NCBI RefSeq assembly: GCF_947179515.1
Contig: NC_067482.1
Span: 74,067,811 to 74,131,810, forward strand
Source: Apodemus sylvaticus
Lineage: Eukaryota > Chordata > Mammalia > Rodentia > Muridae
Reading direction: 5' to 3'
Length of the DNA: 64,000 bases
Shown: positions 1 through 11,104 of the stretch, piece by piece
How the letters are laid out: the number at the start of each line of letters is the position of its first letter
Numbering within the stretch: position 1 is the first letter of the stretch
Position numbers and translations under genes: made by a program
The notes under the pieces: generated by a model
Told to the model about the DNA's origin: nothing
Databases searched by the model: none
What the model saw: the letters and a program-made list of their open reading frames with translations, nothing else

Positions 1-2049
1 CTGCTGCCTGTGGTCTCTCTGCCTTCAGCTGCCTGTGGAACCACACGAGCAAGGAGAACACTTCTCTCACACTTTGGAATTGGAGGATTGCTGGTCATCC
101 CAGGATCCTCTTCTGAGCCTCTAACTCCAGCAGCCCCGGTGGCCAGGAGGCTATTACGGCGGCACGTTTCCACAGAAAACCGGGGGACGGTACCCTAAGC
201 TTTATTCTAGCCCTGCAGGAAGATGGTGATATGTTACTGGGGTATCTATCACATGTGGGGCAGCATTTGAGGTAAAGGAAAACTCACTGATCTGCTCCTC
301 CACAGGAGCAGCCTGTTCCTCCTCATTACACGATCTGTACCTGCATGGCACGGGCTAAAATAAGAGCCCTCAAGGCAGAAGTGGGAGGTAAGCGGTGCAA
401 GCTCTTCTCCTTATATAACCCTCCCTCCCACAGAGCACAGAGATGGAGACACAGAGCCTAAAGACACAGAGCCACTGGGGCCTGAGCTCACCTCACCCAG
501 GACTGCTTCTTACCATCATCAGCTTAGTCGGAAGGCAAACGAGAGTTTCCAGCATGGGCATCTGCTCTGCTGCAGAGCTGAAGGACACAGCTCACCACAG
601 ACCACTCATCATGACCATTTAGTAAGAGGACCACGCCTCTGTCCCCCACACACACAACCCAGCAAAAGAGAGACACTGCCTCTCCCCACATTTATACAGG
701 AAATGTAGACTGAGCAAGGGGTTAGTGCTCTTGCCCAAGGCCTCTCCCAGCAGTAAGAATGAGGGCACAGATGAATTGAGTGGGGCCATTCCATCACCCT
801 GGAGGAAGAGACCCACTCAAGAGAATGGAGACCACAGTAATACTCCCCACGGGAGGACCCTTAGTCAGAAAGCTCAGGAGGAAAACACCTGCAAATTCCA
901 GGAGGCAGGTAGGGTTTAAAACATCTCAGCTCCCAGAATCCCTAGTGGGCTAGATCTGCCTGAGGAGAAACCCACACAAATCCTGTTGTTGCACACAAGT
1001 GTGAAGCTAAGGAGTCACAGTCTGGCAAATCAAGAGAAAACTACAAGAATGTAACTCCCAGTCAGGGTATTATCCCATGAACAGGAACTTCTCAGACAGA
1101 CAAGAAGGGAACAGTATTTTAAAGGAAGGGCAGGGAAAACCCAAATTATGAGCAGATGCGACCATGAGGCACAAAGGTTGCTGAGACAGGACAGAAGGAA
1201 AAGGGATCAGGTGGGCCAGGGAAACCAACAGTAAGACACTTGCTGCACAATGGAGACAGTGGGACTCTGAAGATGGCTTATGGCCTAGGGAATGGCAGTC
1301 TTGTCACCTACAAGGCCACAGACCTTTTGAGGATTCCATGACGTGAAATGGCACAGGTAGTGAGAATTATCTCCAACTCCCGTGCAGACCTCAGCAATCC
1401 TACCCGAAGCGAGGTCTCAGTGAGCACTTGGTGACAATGCTCAGTCAGCTTCACAAATGAGCCCACAAAATGAGCTTTCACACCACACCTCACCTCTAAC
1501 CTGTCCCTTCCACTCGTCCTGCCCACCTGAAGGAACAGTCATCAGCCAGCCCTCTGATCTAAAGAAACAGCCAGCTCCTCCCTCCCCCAGCCTTGCCCAC
1601 ACATCAGAGACTCCCAAGTTACACGAGGTGGCATCAGGTGTAGCTTCTCCTGCTCACCTCCTGTGCTTTGGGAGGCACACCCATTCACGGGCGAAGGTCG
1701 GGGGTGGAGGGGGGGGAAGGGGGGCCTGCTTAACTTTGGTCCTACAAGGAGTCGGCTAGATGAAGGAAAGGCGTGCCCAAAATGGGAACAGCAAGGCAAA
1801 GACCAAGGTCAGGGTGCCTGAGTGTGCGCTAAAGGCAGGTGCTGAACAGATCAGCCACCAGTATCTTTGAGCTTAAAGCCCTGAGGAGAGAGCCTAGCGT
1901 GCGGGAAGGGAAGTGAAAGGCTCCAGCCTGGCCAGTGGCCTAAAATGGCCTATCCTTGGAATACCGCAGCTAGGAGGATGGAATGATGGACAGAAGGTCT
2001 AGGAATGTGCAACAACACAGCGCAGCTCCCTAAAAGGAGGCCGAAAGGT
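1..2049. other. Stretch without a recognised gene (probable Jakmip1 intron 1)
   Basis: No open frame here resembles a known protein and no clear repeat family is recognised. A TATA-like string (TTATATAAC, about 411-419) sits upstream of a CACAGAG-rich segment, but nothing else supports a promoter. If the CpG island to the right is the - strand Jakmip1 promoter, this stretch is its first intron. Confidence 0.4.
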
Positions 2050-3260
2050 CGCTAGCCTGATCGCCAGGAGCACAGCATGGTACCGGGCAATACCACAGAG
2101 CAGATCCTGACGCCTGCCCCAAAAGGCGGTGCGCCCAGGGCGCGCCGCCGGGCACAGGGTGGATACCAGCCTTTCTTCGCAGCGCTCCAGCCTTCTCCCC
2201 GGCGCACACGTGGGCGGAGCGGCGCGAGGGTGTGCGTAGCCCGGCAGCCGCAGCGTGTGCAGTGCGTGGGGTGGGATATTTCCAGGGCAGCCTCCCCCTC
2301 CCGGTCACCCCTACATACTCTGGGCTCCACCTAGGCAGAGACCCTCAGACTGGAATAGAACGGCCAACCACGCCCCCTAAGCCACTTGCTGAGGCACGGG
2401 TGGGTCCCGGCACGGGTGGGTCCCCTCCCACTCCTCACTCCAGGACATAAGGACGAGACGAGTGGAAAGCGATGTGGCGTGAGCGACACAGGGGAGCCAT
2501 GGACCAGTGTTGGGGAGTGCCGCCACCACGGGAAAGGGGGGGGGGGCTGTGTGAATATCTGCGGAGAGTGGAGGAGGGGAGATGGGCGGGGCCGGGAGGT
2601 GGGATGAACGGTTGTGAGGGGCGCGGAGGCTGGGGGGTAGGGATCGGACAGGCAGCAAGGGTAGCGGTGTCTTCGTCGCAGGGTCCGCCCATTGGGTGCG
2701 GTGTCCCGGTCCCCCTTCCTCCGCGGCACACCTGTACCCACCTGCTTGACGCTCCGACCCAAGCCGGGCAGCAGCGGGGAGCCGCATTCTCCGGCCGCCC
2801 CCTCCCCGTGTGCACCTACGCTGCTGTCGCCGTCGCCGCTGCCTTAAAAGGGACGAGATATAACAAAAAATGAATGCATGCAAAAAATGAAAATAAAGAA
2901 AACCTGGACCGTAGCCGAGGAGGCTCGGCCCGTGGGGAACCCGTGCACGATGCTGGGACAGCGGGGACCGGCGCCGCACGGTAGCGGCTGCAGATCGGTG
3001 GGCGCCGGGCGCCGGCTCGCGGTGCGGCCCCGCCCCCTCCCGCGTCGTCCTCCGATTGGTGTTTTCTCCCGCCAATCATTGGGGAGGGCGTGGCGTCCTC
3101 ACGGCCCGGGGCGAAAGCCCTGAGCGGTGGTGCGCTCCCGGCGCAGGCGAGCGTGCGCACTGGGCGGGGAAGGCCTGGGTGCTGCTTATCTGGACCACCG
3201 GCAGGCAGGAGCAACGGGAGTGGAGGGGAACCGTCTCAGGCCTAGGAAGCTCTCCCAGTA
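2050..3260 (-). promoter_or_regulatory. Jakmip1: CpG-island promoter, probably of Jakmip1 (divergent from Wfs1)
   Basis: About 1.2 kb rich in G+C and CpG, unlike its flanks. It holds GC boxes (e.g. CCCCGCCCC near 3026-3034) and CCAAT boxes in both orientations (ATTGG near 3055 and 3079, CCAAT near 3073). A 60-nt AT-rich pocket (about 2844-2905) contains ATATAA at 2858-2863. Read on the - strand, GC-rich sequence downstream of this pocket ends in a consensus splice donor at 2742/2741. In human 4p16 the gene upstream of WFS1 and divergent from it is JAKMIP1, which encodes a Janus-kinase- and microtubule-interacting coiled-coil protein expressed mainly in brain. The gene assignment rests on synteny, not on coding sequence, because no Jakmip1 coding exon is in the window. 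An unannotated non-coding RNA start is the alternative. Confidence 0.55.
2742..2840 (-). other. Candidate non-coding first exon on the - strand (Jakmip1 exon 1?)
   Basis: On the - strand this GC-rich segment starts with GGCAGCGGCGACGGC-like sequence about 20-30 nt downstream of the TATA-like string and ends ...GTCAAGCAG|GTGGGTAC, a good match to a 5' splice site. A short frame starting MRLPAAARLG runs through it but looks incidental. The 3' boundary (2742) follows from the donor; the 5' boundary is a guess. Confidence 0.4.
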
Positions 3261-3344
3261 GCCCTCAGAGGCCGCCAACCACGGGAAGGTGACCATCCTG
3301 GGAAAGATGCAGTGTTGGCGGGGTGTCTGCCCCCACTTCGTGCA

Positions 3345-3465
3345 GATAAGAAATCTGAAGATCAGAGGTTAAAGCGAAATATTCAAGGTCACGAGTGGTA
3401 AGCGGAAGACCCGGGATTCCGACGATTCTGCCTGTCTCCATCATTGAGCAAAACCGCACCTACTT
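3345..3465 (-). repeat. MIR SINE (ancient, diverged)
   Basis: The order of short motifs (GATAAGAAATCTGAAG, AGAGGTTAAAG, AAGGTCACGAGTGGTAAG, GGGATTCCGA) matches the reverse complement of the MIR core: 'gaggaaactgag', 'gaggttaag', 'aaggtcacacagctagtaag', 'gggattcgaac'. Confidence 0.5.
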
Positions 3466-3469
3466 CAGG

Positions 3470-4320
3470 ACAATGAGATGGCAGCTGGGGTCTTGCAGGA
3501 GGGTAGAGTTTAGCTAGGCAGAGATTCCATTGGTTCAGTGTAGGTCTACAGATATGTACTGAGGACCTACTGTGTTGTCCCTAAGATTTAAGGACAACGT
3601 AGTGGGCAAGCCAGCAAAGATGGGGAAAAGCATCAATGCCCAGGGAACAGTTTAAAGACAATGAGGTATATTTGAGGAGCTAAAAGAAAAAAAGAAAAAA
3701 AGACTGTCTCAAGGTAGAGAGGAGACTGGAAAGATAAGAACGAAGGAATGGGCAGAGGCCAGCACCGTGAAGAATTATGGGCTGCAAGAAAGCATTTGGA
3801 GTTTACCCTAAGACTTGTCTCACCTTGGGAAAAACTGCTATCAGATTCACACTTTTTAAATACACCAGTGAGGATAAACTCTGTTGAGCTGCGGTAACAA
3901 ACAAGCCCTGATCTCGCTGGCTTTTTTCCTGCCTGCACTCTTCATCCTGCTTGAGTCAGTGGGGCCCTGTTGCTGGACAGCTGTCACAGGCCACACTTGA
4001 GACTGGGTCAGAAGGAGCACAATTTACAGAGCAGTGTAAAGGAAATGTGCCCTGATTCAAGTGTTTATAAAACCAACCCTTCCACCTCAAAAGCTCTTGC
4101 ATTTCATTGGCCAATGCAAGACACATGGTCATGCCTGACATTAGAAAGGGCAGTCCTTCCTGGAACTGTGGAGGGAAGACACAGAATGTGAGGGACTCCA
4201 AGGATGCCATCGACAGCAACAGACCAGTTGTAAAGAGAGCATGGTCTGAAATGGGGGCATGGTAGCAACAGGAACAACAGGAAGGGTGATGTGGTAGGAA
4301 CACGGGTGTTTCCGGGATGA
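3470..4320. other. Stretch without recognised gene or repeat
   Basis: Several short open frames up to about 120 codons occur on both strands, but none resembles a known protein and none has flanking splice signals I would trust. No repeat family is recognised. Confidence 0.4.
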
Positions 4321-4340
4321 TCAAAGCCCATCTCTCTCTC

Positions 4341-4975
4341 TGTACCCCACAATATGACCTTATTTAGAAATAAGACCTTGGCAAGTCTCATTAATTAGGA
4401 TGAGGTTATCCTGGAGTATCCTGGCCCCTCACAGCCTGACTCCTATTCCTATAAAAATGGGTGCAGAGAGATACACAGAAAGGACATAGTTGGTGAACCT
4501 GAAGGCATCGCCAGAACACCAAACATCAAACATCAACAGCCCCACTTGAGCAAAGAGCAGAGGGGCAGCTCCTGAGAGTCCTCCCTGCAGAGGGGCGGCT
4601 CCTGAGAGTCCTCCCTGCAGAGGGGCGGCTCCTGAGAGTCCTCCCTGCAGAGGGGCGGCTCCTGAGAGTCCTCCCTGCAGAGGTGTGGCTTCTGAGAGTC
4701 CTCCCTGCAGAGGGGCGGCTCCTGAGAGTCCTCCCTGCAGAGGTGTGGCTTCTGAGAGTCCTCCTGCAGAGGGGCTGCTTCTGAGAGTCCTCCCTGCAAA
4801 GGGGCGGCTTCTGAGAGTCCTCCCTGCAGAGGGGCGGCTTCTGAGAGTCCTCTCTGCAGAGGGGCTTGAATGGCCTGAGGGAGCCATGCTAGCTTAGAGC
4901 AAAGACAATAAGTTTCTGTTACTAGAGCCACTGAGTTTGTCCTGCTTCGATACATGTGTATCTGTTACAGATTGC
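4341..4975 (+). mobile_element. Ancient LTR-like element (MLT/MER type) interrupted by a minisatellite
   Basis: The left part (AATATGACCTTATTT, GGATGAGGTTATCCTGGAGTA, TCCTATAAAAATGG, CACAGA) and the right part (AATAAGTTTCTGTTA, AGCCACTGAGTTTG, TCTGTTACAG) keep the motif order of an old mammalian LTR with a TATA-like box and an AATAAA-like signal near the end. The 30-bp array at 4557-4866 sits between the two halves. The family name is uncertain. Confidence 0.4.
4557..4866. repeat. Minisatellite, 30-bp unit, about 10 tandem copies
   Basis: Units of the form GAGGGGCGGCTCCTGAGAGT plus CCTCCCTGCA follow one another with no spacers. Variants include GTGTGGCTT for GGGCGGCTC and one 29-bp copy at about 4757-4770. 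Each unit boundary carries CTGCAG. The open frames of 140-152 codons across it are products of the periodicity. Confidence 0.95.
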
Positions 4976-4984
4976 ATTTGGCCA

Positions 4985-5515
4985 CAGTTTATCTGAAGCG
5001 CTGTCCTGCAGTATTGTTTTTTTCTCACTTAGGAAGCCCAAGGGAAGCCAGCACTCACTTTCTCCTGTCCTCCCCTCCCAGCATGGGATTTCCTTCTTCA
5101 TGGTGTCTTCAAGGTGGCAAGGTCACGCCCATCTTCCCACATCCTGTCATCATTCCAATCAGGAGAGGGAGTTTCAAAATGCACACATATCTCACAGCTC
5201 CTTGCAACAGCTTTTCTGGAAACTCTCCCAGAGGCTTCTATTCCATATGTTTGGCCAGAACATCATCGTACAGCCCCTCTGACTCCAGAGGAGGATTTCT
5301 TTTTCATTTAAGGAAGCATTTTTTTTTTCAGATGCATGAAGAAAAGCAATACCACAGGGTTCTGATAATGGGTAAGAGAAGAAGAATGGATTATGAACAG
5401 ATGTCTGTATGGAGCATGAGTTTCATGGTGCCCATAGCTTCTGACATCAGGAACCCTCCTTAAGAAGAATAAAATTTACAAAGTTTTGTGCAAAAGACAA
5501 TATTTATTTAGATAA
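4985..5515. other. Stretch without recognised gene or repeat
   Basis: A 169-codon open frame (4954-5463, + strand) crosses this region, but its product has no recognisable domain and its start lies in the LTR-like repeat. I see no supported feature. Confidence 0.35.
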
Positions 5516-5518
5516 CTT

Positions 5519-5785
5519 GGGGCCATAGAGATGGTTCAGTGGGTAAAGCACCTGTCATTGGGTCTGATGACCAGACACCCACATTGTGAAAGGAGAAAGC
5601 CGACTCCCAAAGTGGTTCTGACATGGACACACACACACACACACACACGGGTACACACAGGACTGCAGGGACACACACATAAACATACACACACAGAGAA
5701 ACACTACACATATAAACCACACATACATTATAGATACAGAGGCCCATGTAGAGACATACACACATAAATGTAAAATTATTTTTAT
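5519..5785 (+). mobile_element. tRNA-derived SINE (ID/B4 type) with CA microsatellite
   Basis: Begins GGGGCCATAGAGATGGTTCAGTG followed by GTAAAGCACCTG and CTGATGACCAGA, the usual promoter-box order of ID/B4 SINEs, then GAAAGCCGACTCCCAAAGT. The tail has become a CA-rich microsatellite (about 5629-5697) ending in AT-rich sequence. Confidence 0.7.
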
Positions 5786-5949
5786 TTAGAATAACAAGAT
5801 ACAACAAATTTTGTTTTATGCATCTAGAAACCACAAACATAACACTGCACAAGACTCAGAAAATAGTATTAATTGACTTAGTTGAATTAATTACTTAGCT
5901 GACAGCCAGCTATTACCACTGTTACAGTAGTATCTTTTGGTTGGTTTCT

Positions 5950-6005
5950 TCTCCTCCTCCTCCCTCTCCCCCTCCTCTTCCTCTCCTTCCTCCTCCTCCT
6001 CCTTC
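5950..6005. repeat. CTC-rich low-complexity pyrimidine tract
   Basis: Runs of CTCCTCCTCCTCC, CCCTCTCCCCCTCC and similar blocks; the opposite strand reads as poly-Glu codons. Simple sequence only. Confidence 0.85.
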
Positions 6006-6164
6006 TCATCTTTCTTCATCTGTTTTGAGTGACTCAGTGGGATAATGATTTGGTAACATTTTTCTATGCAGAAAGCATAGAAGTAGATCATTCAGAGTTC
6101 TGTAATGAGAGTCGAGAACACTTTTTTGTTGGTTGTTGTTGCTGATGATGATGATAGTTCTATT

Positions 6165-6312
6165 TTTGTTTTTGTTTCCTTGAGACAGGGTTTGTCTGTG
6201 TGTGTGTAGCCCTGACCATTCTTGAACTCACGCTGTCCTAGAACTAGGAAAGATTTACCTGCCTCTGCTTGGATTAAGTTGTGTGCCACAGGCTCCACCA
6301 CCGTGCTCCAGT
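6165..6312 (-). mobile_element. B1 SINE, diverged
   Basis: The + strand shows reverse-complement B1 landmarks: T-rich tail, TTGAGACAGGGTTTGTCTGT, TAGCCCTGACC, CTTGAACTCACGCTGTC, CTGCCTCTGCTTGGATTA, GTGTGCCACAGGC. Divergence suggests an old copy. Confidence 0.7.
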
Positions 6313-6534
6313 AGAGGAAATTTTGATGTTGATAGAAAGGTTCTCCTGACTCAGACTCATTATGAGTGATCTGCACATTTTCAAGACTGTTTGAAAGGTG
6401 GGAAAGACTTTCCTTGAGAAATGAATGCTTAATGTAAAGTTATTTATTTGTTAGAAATATATGTTTAAAAAGGGTCTCACTGTCTTTGTTGTATTTTGTT
6501 ATTCTAAATGAAAAATTAACTGTGTGTGTCTGTG

Positions 6535-6695
6535 TCTATGTGTGTGTGTCTGTGCCACTGTGTGTGTGTGTGTGTGTGTGTACTACCATGGGAGTTGGTT
6601 CTCTCCTTTTACAGTATGAATCTTGGGATTGAACTCAGAGCATCAGACCAAGTGTCAGGTGCGTTTGCACATTGAACCATCCCTCTGACCCCCAA
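6535..6695 (-). mobile_element. (TG)n followed by a tRNA-related SINE fragment
   Basis: A TG microsatellite (about 6535-6581) precedes GGAGTTGGTTCTCTCC, TCTTGGGATTGAACTCAGA and GAACCATCCCTCTGACCCC. The last two are the reverse complement of a SINE B-box region and 5' end. Confidence 0.55.
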
Positions 6696-6699
6696 TTAT

Positions 6700-9120
6700 T
6701 CAAAATAAATATTCGTCTTGCACCTCGATTAGAATTCATGTCGCTCTCCCTGCCTCAGCCTCCGAGTGATGAACTAATGAGCATGTGACAGCAGGTGTGG
6801 CTCGTAACTCTCAGGAGGAGACGCCGCTATCTAATAGATGCAAGCAGGATGTGAGCAGCCCAGCACTTCCCATCCTGGGCCCCGTCCCTGCCACCTAGCA
6901 AGAACAAACCCAAGTGCCCAAGCCCTCCCAGGTCCCCTGTGGCAGACCATGGCTCTGCGAGTCTACCATGCTCTCATGGTTTTGAAGCTTGCTGGTTCTG
7001 GCAACGTGCATTCACCCGGTGGCTCTGGCAGCCTACCTGCTAATCCTAGCCATGGTATTTTATCACAGCAACAGGAAATGAAATTCACACAACACTGCAG
7101 ACACCGAGCCATGCGCACCCACGCACCCATCAGGCCATCCCAGATATCAGAAGAGGCAATGCTTAACCTCTCAAGCTCGCGGGTGCCTCTACCCCAGTGC
7201 CACAGTGTGGCTGCTGCATGACGCTTAGTTAGGCCTGGTGAGAGAGGTGCCACCATGCCCTCCCAATAAAGGACAGGAAGCTGGGCCCAGGGAGAAAATA
7301 CCTGGAGACAGAGCTAGCACCAAAAACTGCTCCCGACCCTGTATTGTATGGTATCCAGTCCTGAAGTCCAAGGCTCAGCCACACCCAGTGTTCCCAGCAG
7401 AGAGGTACCTTCTGAGAAGTCCACCCTGTGGCAGGAGGTCCACTTCTAAGGGAGAAGGAGTTCAGAGGATCTGGAGAACGAGAAAGTGCCTGGTAACTGT
7501 GGGCAGCTTTACAATTACCTCAAAATAGAACAGGCTTTAAAAAAAAAATCAATCATCCTTTGATAACCTTGAAGGTTCTACACAGGTTTTTTTCCTGGGC
7601 AGGGAGGTGTGGTGAGGGGGTGCAGACTCTCCTCTGAAAGCTTCATGCTGGGAGCTGCAGGTCCCTCTGTCAGGACACTGCTTCCTGGTTTCTCACCTTT
7701 GAATGGGTAGAGTTTGCTTTCTGGGAGTCTCAAGGAAACATTTAAACAGTGCAGGCAATTATGGAAAGGAGAATGAAGGCTACCTTCAATCTTACCTCCT
7801 GGGATATTTTCATAAACCCTGGTGACCTTGGCTCAGTGTCTTTCCTTGTATGCAAACATGCACAGAACTTTCTGTGAAGCACAGACTCTCCCATCACTCC
7901 CTGCAGGTGGCCCATCTCCACAGCCTGGCTAGTTTTGATTCTGTTTTCAGTACTGGAGGTACTAGAATGTCAGATATGCCAGGCAAGTGCTCTGGTGCCG
8001 AGACTTTAGCCATACTGTTCTGCTTCTCACACAGCACACACATCAGCACCTCAGGAAATTCTTTCGGGTCTCTAATTCATCTTCCAATGCGCTGTACTCC
8101 ACACTGCTGTGCACTTCCTCCTGGTGGCCAGTGTCTTCATTCCTGTCAGCCGAAGTCAATGGAGAGAAATGCTCTTCTACACATGTCAGAATGTCTCTTT
8201 CTGGGGGATGTCTTCCTAGAGACAGTTGTCAGTTTCTGGGTAGAGGGTTATTATTAATAGCTGTTCCTAGAACCCTGTTACTCTTGCTTTCCTAGTTTCC
8301 ACCATCAACCCATGTCACTGTGTGCTGCAGTGGTCCCAGGAAAGGATGGTCTGTCCTTGTAAGTTATTTTCAAATAGTGTCTTGCATATTCCAGGCTGGC
8401 TTTAAACTCACTGTGTAGTCTGTACTGATAAATTTTCTAAAACTAACTTTTGCCTTAAGAGACTGAACTTTCACTGGACTTTGCATCCAAGTTAATGCTA
8501 TGCCTTGGAATGGTTTAAGACTATGCACTTGGTTAAGACTGTGCTCTCCTACTGTGTGCTTAGATGTAAGATTAGCCTCCATTTAAGGGAACAACATAAC
8601 CAAACTGAGTGTACCTTTTACAAGCTAAGCTAATCATACCTATAATCTCATCTTATATACTCTTCCATTCCCAGACCAATGTATATGTGTACGTGTGTGT
8701 TTTGGTCATCATTTTCAGAAAGCAGCCAATATGTTGGAAGCAACCTTAACAAATATCCCATAAATGTTTAAAGTAATATCTAGATATAGGTCGTTAACAG
8801 TTCTCCTGAGGGTTAACTGGGGTTAACCAAGTAACTTCTTCCTTTGCAAAACCCTCTTAAAGATTTCTGTAAAGAACTCCTCATTTTCATTTTTCTTTCA
8901 TATCATGTTTTCTGTGTTGTTGATAAATACAGAAATGAAGCCCTTTGCTCAGACGGTGACAAGAAGGCAACATGGTGAGGACAGACAGACTGGATATAGA
9001 CAATAGACGGACTGCAAACAGGCAAGTAACTGGGAACTATAAGCAGCGGAAAAACAGGGGGCAAGAAGTAGAGAATGCAGATCTGGGCTAGTTCTTGGTA
9101 GAATTCCTCTGAGAGGGAGG
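6700..9120. other. Mostly unassigned intergenic DNA
   Basis: No gene is supported. A 127-codon frame (6838-7221, +) and a 135-codon frame (7850-8257, +) have no recognisable domains. A short B1-like fragment (CCAGGCTGGCTTTAAACTCACTGTGTAGTC) lies at about 8390-8420 on the - strand. Confidence 0.4.
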
Positions 9121-9124
9121 GGCT

Positions 9125-9268
9125 GTCTTCATTCCTTACTGCTCTTGCAGAGGACCCAGGTTCAATTCCTGGCATCCACACTGCAACTCACAACCATCTG
9201 TAACTCTAGTTCTAGGGCATCTGATGCCCTCTTCTGACCTCAGAGAGCAATAGACACTCACATATTTA
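9125..9268 (+). mobile_element. B3 SINE fragment
   Basis: TACTGCTCTTGCAGAGGACC, CAGGTTCAATTCCTGGCATC, ACAACCATCTGTAACTC and TGATGCCCTCTTCTGACCTC appear in the order of the B3 body. The 5' promoter boxes are missing. Confidence 0.75.
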
Positions 9269-9285
9269 GAGGGGGGCGGGGGATG

Positions 9286-9530
9286 GCAGGAGAGATGGCT
9301 CAGTGGTTAAGAGCACTTGCTGCTCTCGCAGAAGACCTGGTTTCAGTTACCTGTGTCCACTTGGCACCTTACAGCCATTCATAAGTGCAGCTCCAAGGAA
9401 TGGAACCTGCCACCCTCTTCTGACCTCCAAATGCACCAGGCACACATGTCGTGCACAGAGGCACTTTCAGGCAAAACACTCATATCCATAAAACAAAATA
9501 AATAAATCTTCTAATAATTAAAAAGCTTAA
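9286..9530 (+). mobile_element. B3 SINE, near complete
   Basis: Starts GATGGCAGGAGAGATGGCTC with AGTGGTTAAGAGCACTTGCT, continues through the B-box region and CACCCTCTTCTGACCTCC, then GGCACACATGTCGTGCAC and CAGGCAAAACACTCATATCC, ending in AAATAAATAAATC. It lies directly beside another B3 fragment. Confidence 0.85.
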
Positions 9531-9790
9531 AAAAACAAGTTGAGTGACAAAGGTGATCCCATAAGAATCTTTATGTTGAAATTTTTTCTACCCTGTGGCA
9601 TATTGCAAGAATACAAGGAAAGATGTAACAAACACCTTGTCCAAAGGTCCATAAGAGGCTTCTAATAAAGTCAGTTCTGCCTTGAAAGTAAAAAGAATGA
9701 AACTAAAGATGGCGAAATCATACTACACAAGTCAGCAGGAAGGGACCTGAGGCAGCCCCAAATAAGTTGTCATCCTTCTGCGTTTGTCCC

Positions 9791-10120
9791 TGTCTTAGTT
9801 AGGGTTTTCCTGCTGTGAACAGACACCATGACCAATGCAAGTTTTATAAAAGATAACATATAATTGGGGCTGGCTTACAGGTTCAGAGGTTCAGTCCATT
9901 GTCATCAAGGCAGGAGCATGGCAGCATCCAGGCAGGCATGGTGTAGGAGGAGCTGAGGGTTCTATGTCTTTATCCAAAGGAAGCCAGGATCAGACTGGGC
10001 ATGCTCAGGCATCTAGGAGGAAGATCTCCAAGCCCATCCCCACAGTGACACACTTCCTCCAACAAGGCCACACCTTCTAATAGTGCCACTCCCTGGGCCG
10101 AGCATATACAAACTATCACA
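9791..10120 (-). mobile_element. ORR1-type MaLR solo LTR
   Basis: 330 bp bounded by TG and CA. The + strand shows the reverse complement of an ORR1 LTR: TGTCTTAGTTAGGGTTTTCC, ACACCATGACCAATGCAAG, TAATTGGGGCTGGCTTACAG, AGTGACACACTTCCTCCAAC, CACCTTCTAATAGTGCCACT. This is a non-autonomous endogenous retrovirus-like LTR with no coding sequence attached. Confidence 0.88.
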
Positions 10121-11100
10121 GTTCTTCACAGCAGGGTGTTTCCATTGCCCTTCATGGGAGCCGGGGCAAGCAAGGGGCATGATGGTAACTTTACGTTCTC
10201 TTGTAGATCTTAGTGCATCCAAACGTTAGACTACACATTACAGGACCAGCAGCCCCGTACACCAGAGGCCCCATCCCCCTCTCCCCTCAGTGTGTTATCT
10301 TTCTCATTCCATGTGTGGAGAGCTGTGGCTATAAACATGATCCATTTTTTCTTTTTAACTTTTAATTTGATAATGGCCTTTTAAAATCCATAATTGTGTT
10401 GGTCCCTGTGACTAGGAAAGACATCATTTTAAACATATTGCAACAAGGCAACTTGAACATTTGAGTTTCTGACCATGGTTCTCCAGAGCAGGACATGATC
10501 TTAGAGGCAGGTTCTTGAGCAGGGGACTGGGCCATATACCAACAAGGCATGGCAGCATCTCCAGTGTCCACCGCAGAAGTGCCAAAGTGTCTTCCCCATG
10601 CGGTGTATCAAAACTGTCTCTACAGGGAGAGCAAGTTGCCTCCAAGGGGAACCATGATTAAGTGTGTCTGTCATAGGAGTGGAAAGGCTGTCAGGTCCAC
10701 AGGGGGACGAACACCATCAACTTTACTGTACAAAGAGCCTTCTGAGACAGGCATGGCGGTTTGTCACATAGCAGCTTTGGAGGAAATGTTTGCCATCCCC
10801 CTAATCATATCCCCCCACACCTTCTGGATGCCAGCACTGGCTGGGATCTGCTCCACACATGTCTTCTCCCATATCCTTATGGGTTCCTCTGTGTGAATGA
10901 AAACAGTGCCTTCAATGTAGTGCATGCTTGCAATGATTTTCTCTGATCTGAGATTCTGTGTTTCAATACGTTCTCAATCTTGAAGCAATAACAGAATATA
11001 CTCCCACATTCCCTCAGGGTGCTTTCAAGTTTTGTTTTGTTTTGTTTTTCCATTTCAAAGATTAATGGCCATGGAACTGAGGTTTTGTTACATTTTTATT
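10121..11100. other. Unassigned intergenic DNA
   Basis: A 115-codon frame (10549-10896, +) has no domain I recognise and no splice context. No repeat family identified. Confidence 0.35.
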
Positions 11101-11104
11101 CATC

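Noticed and set aside
411..419. TATA-like TTATATAAC as a possible promoter
   Set aside because: It is isolated, without CpG enrichment, an initiator or a downstream exon, so I could not support it as a promoter.
2377..3075. 232-codon open frame on the - strand in the CpG island
   Set aside because: GC-rich promoter DNA has few stop codons. The peptide is low-complexity Arg/Pro/Ala with no domain, and it runs through the likely splice donor at 2742.
4557..4866. Regular direct repeats resembling a CRISPR array
   Set aside because: The units are contiguous with no unique spacers and the genome is mammalian. It is a minisatellite.
4429..4955. Open frames of 140-152 codons with repeated Leu/Gly/Ala motifs
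   Set aside because: The 30-bp minisatellite unit is a multiple of three and contains no stop in these frames. There is no start context, homology or splice support.
5519..5620. tRNA-like A and B boxes in several SINEs (also near 9300, 52800 and 58400)
   Set aside because: These belong to ID/B2/B3/B4 SINE promoters. No cloverleaf-forming tRNA gene is present.
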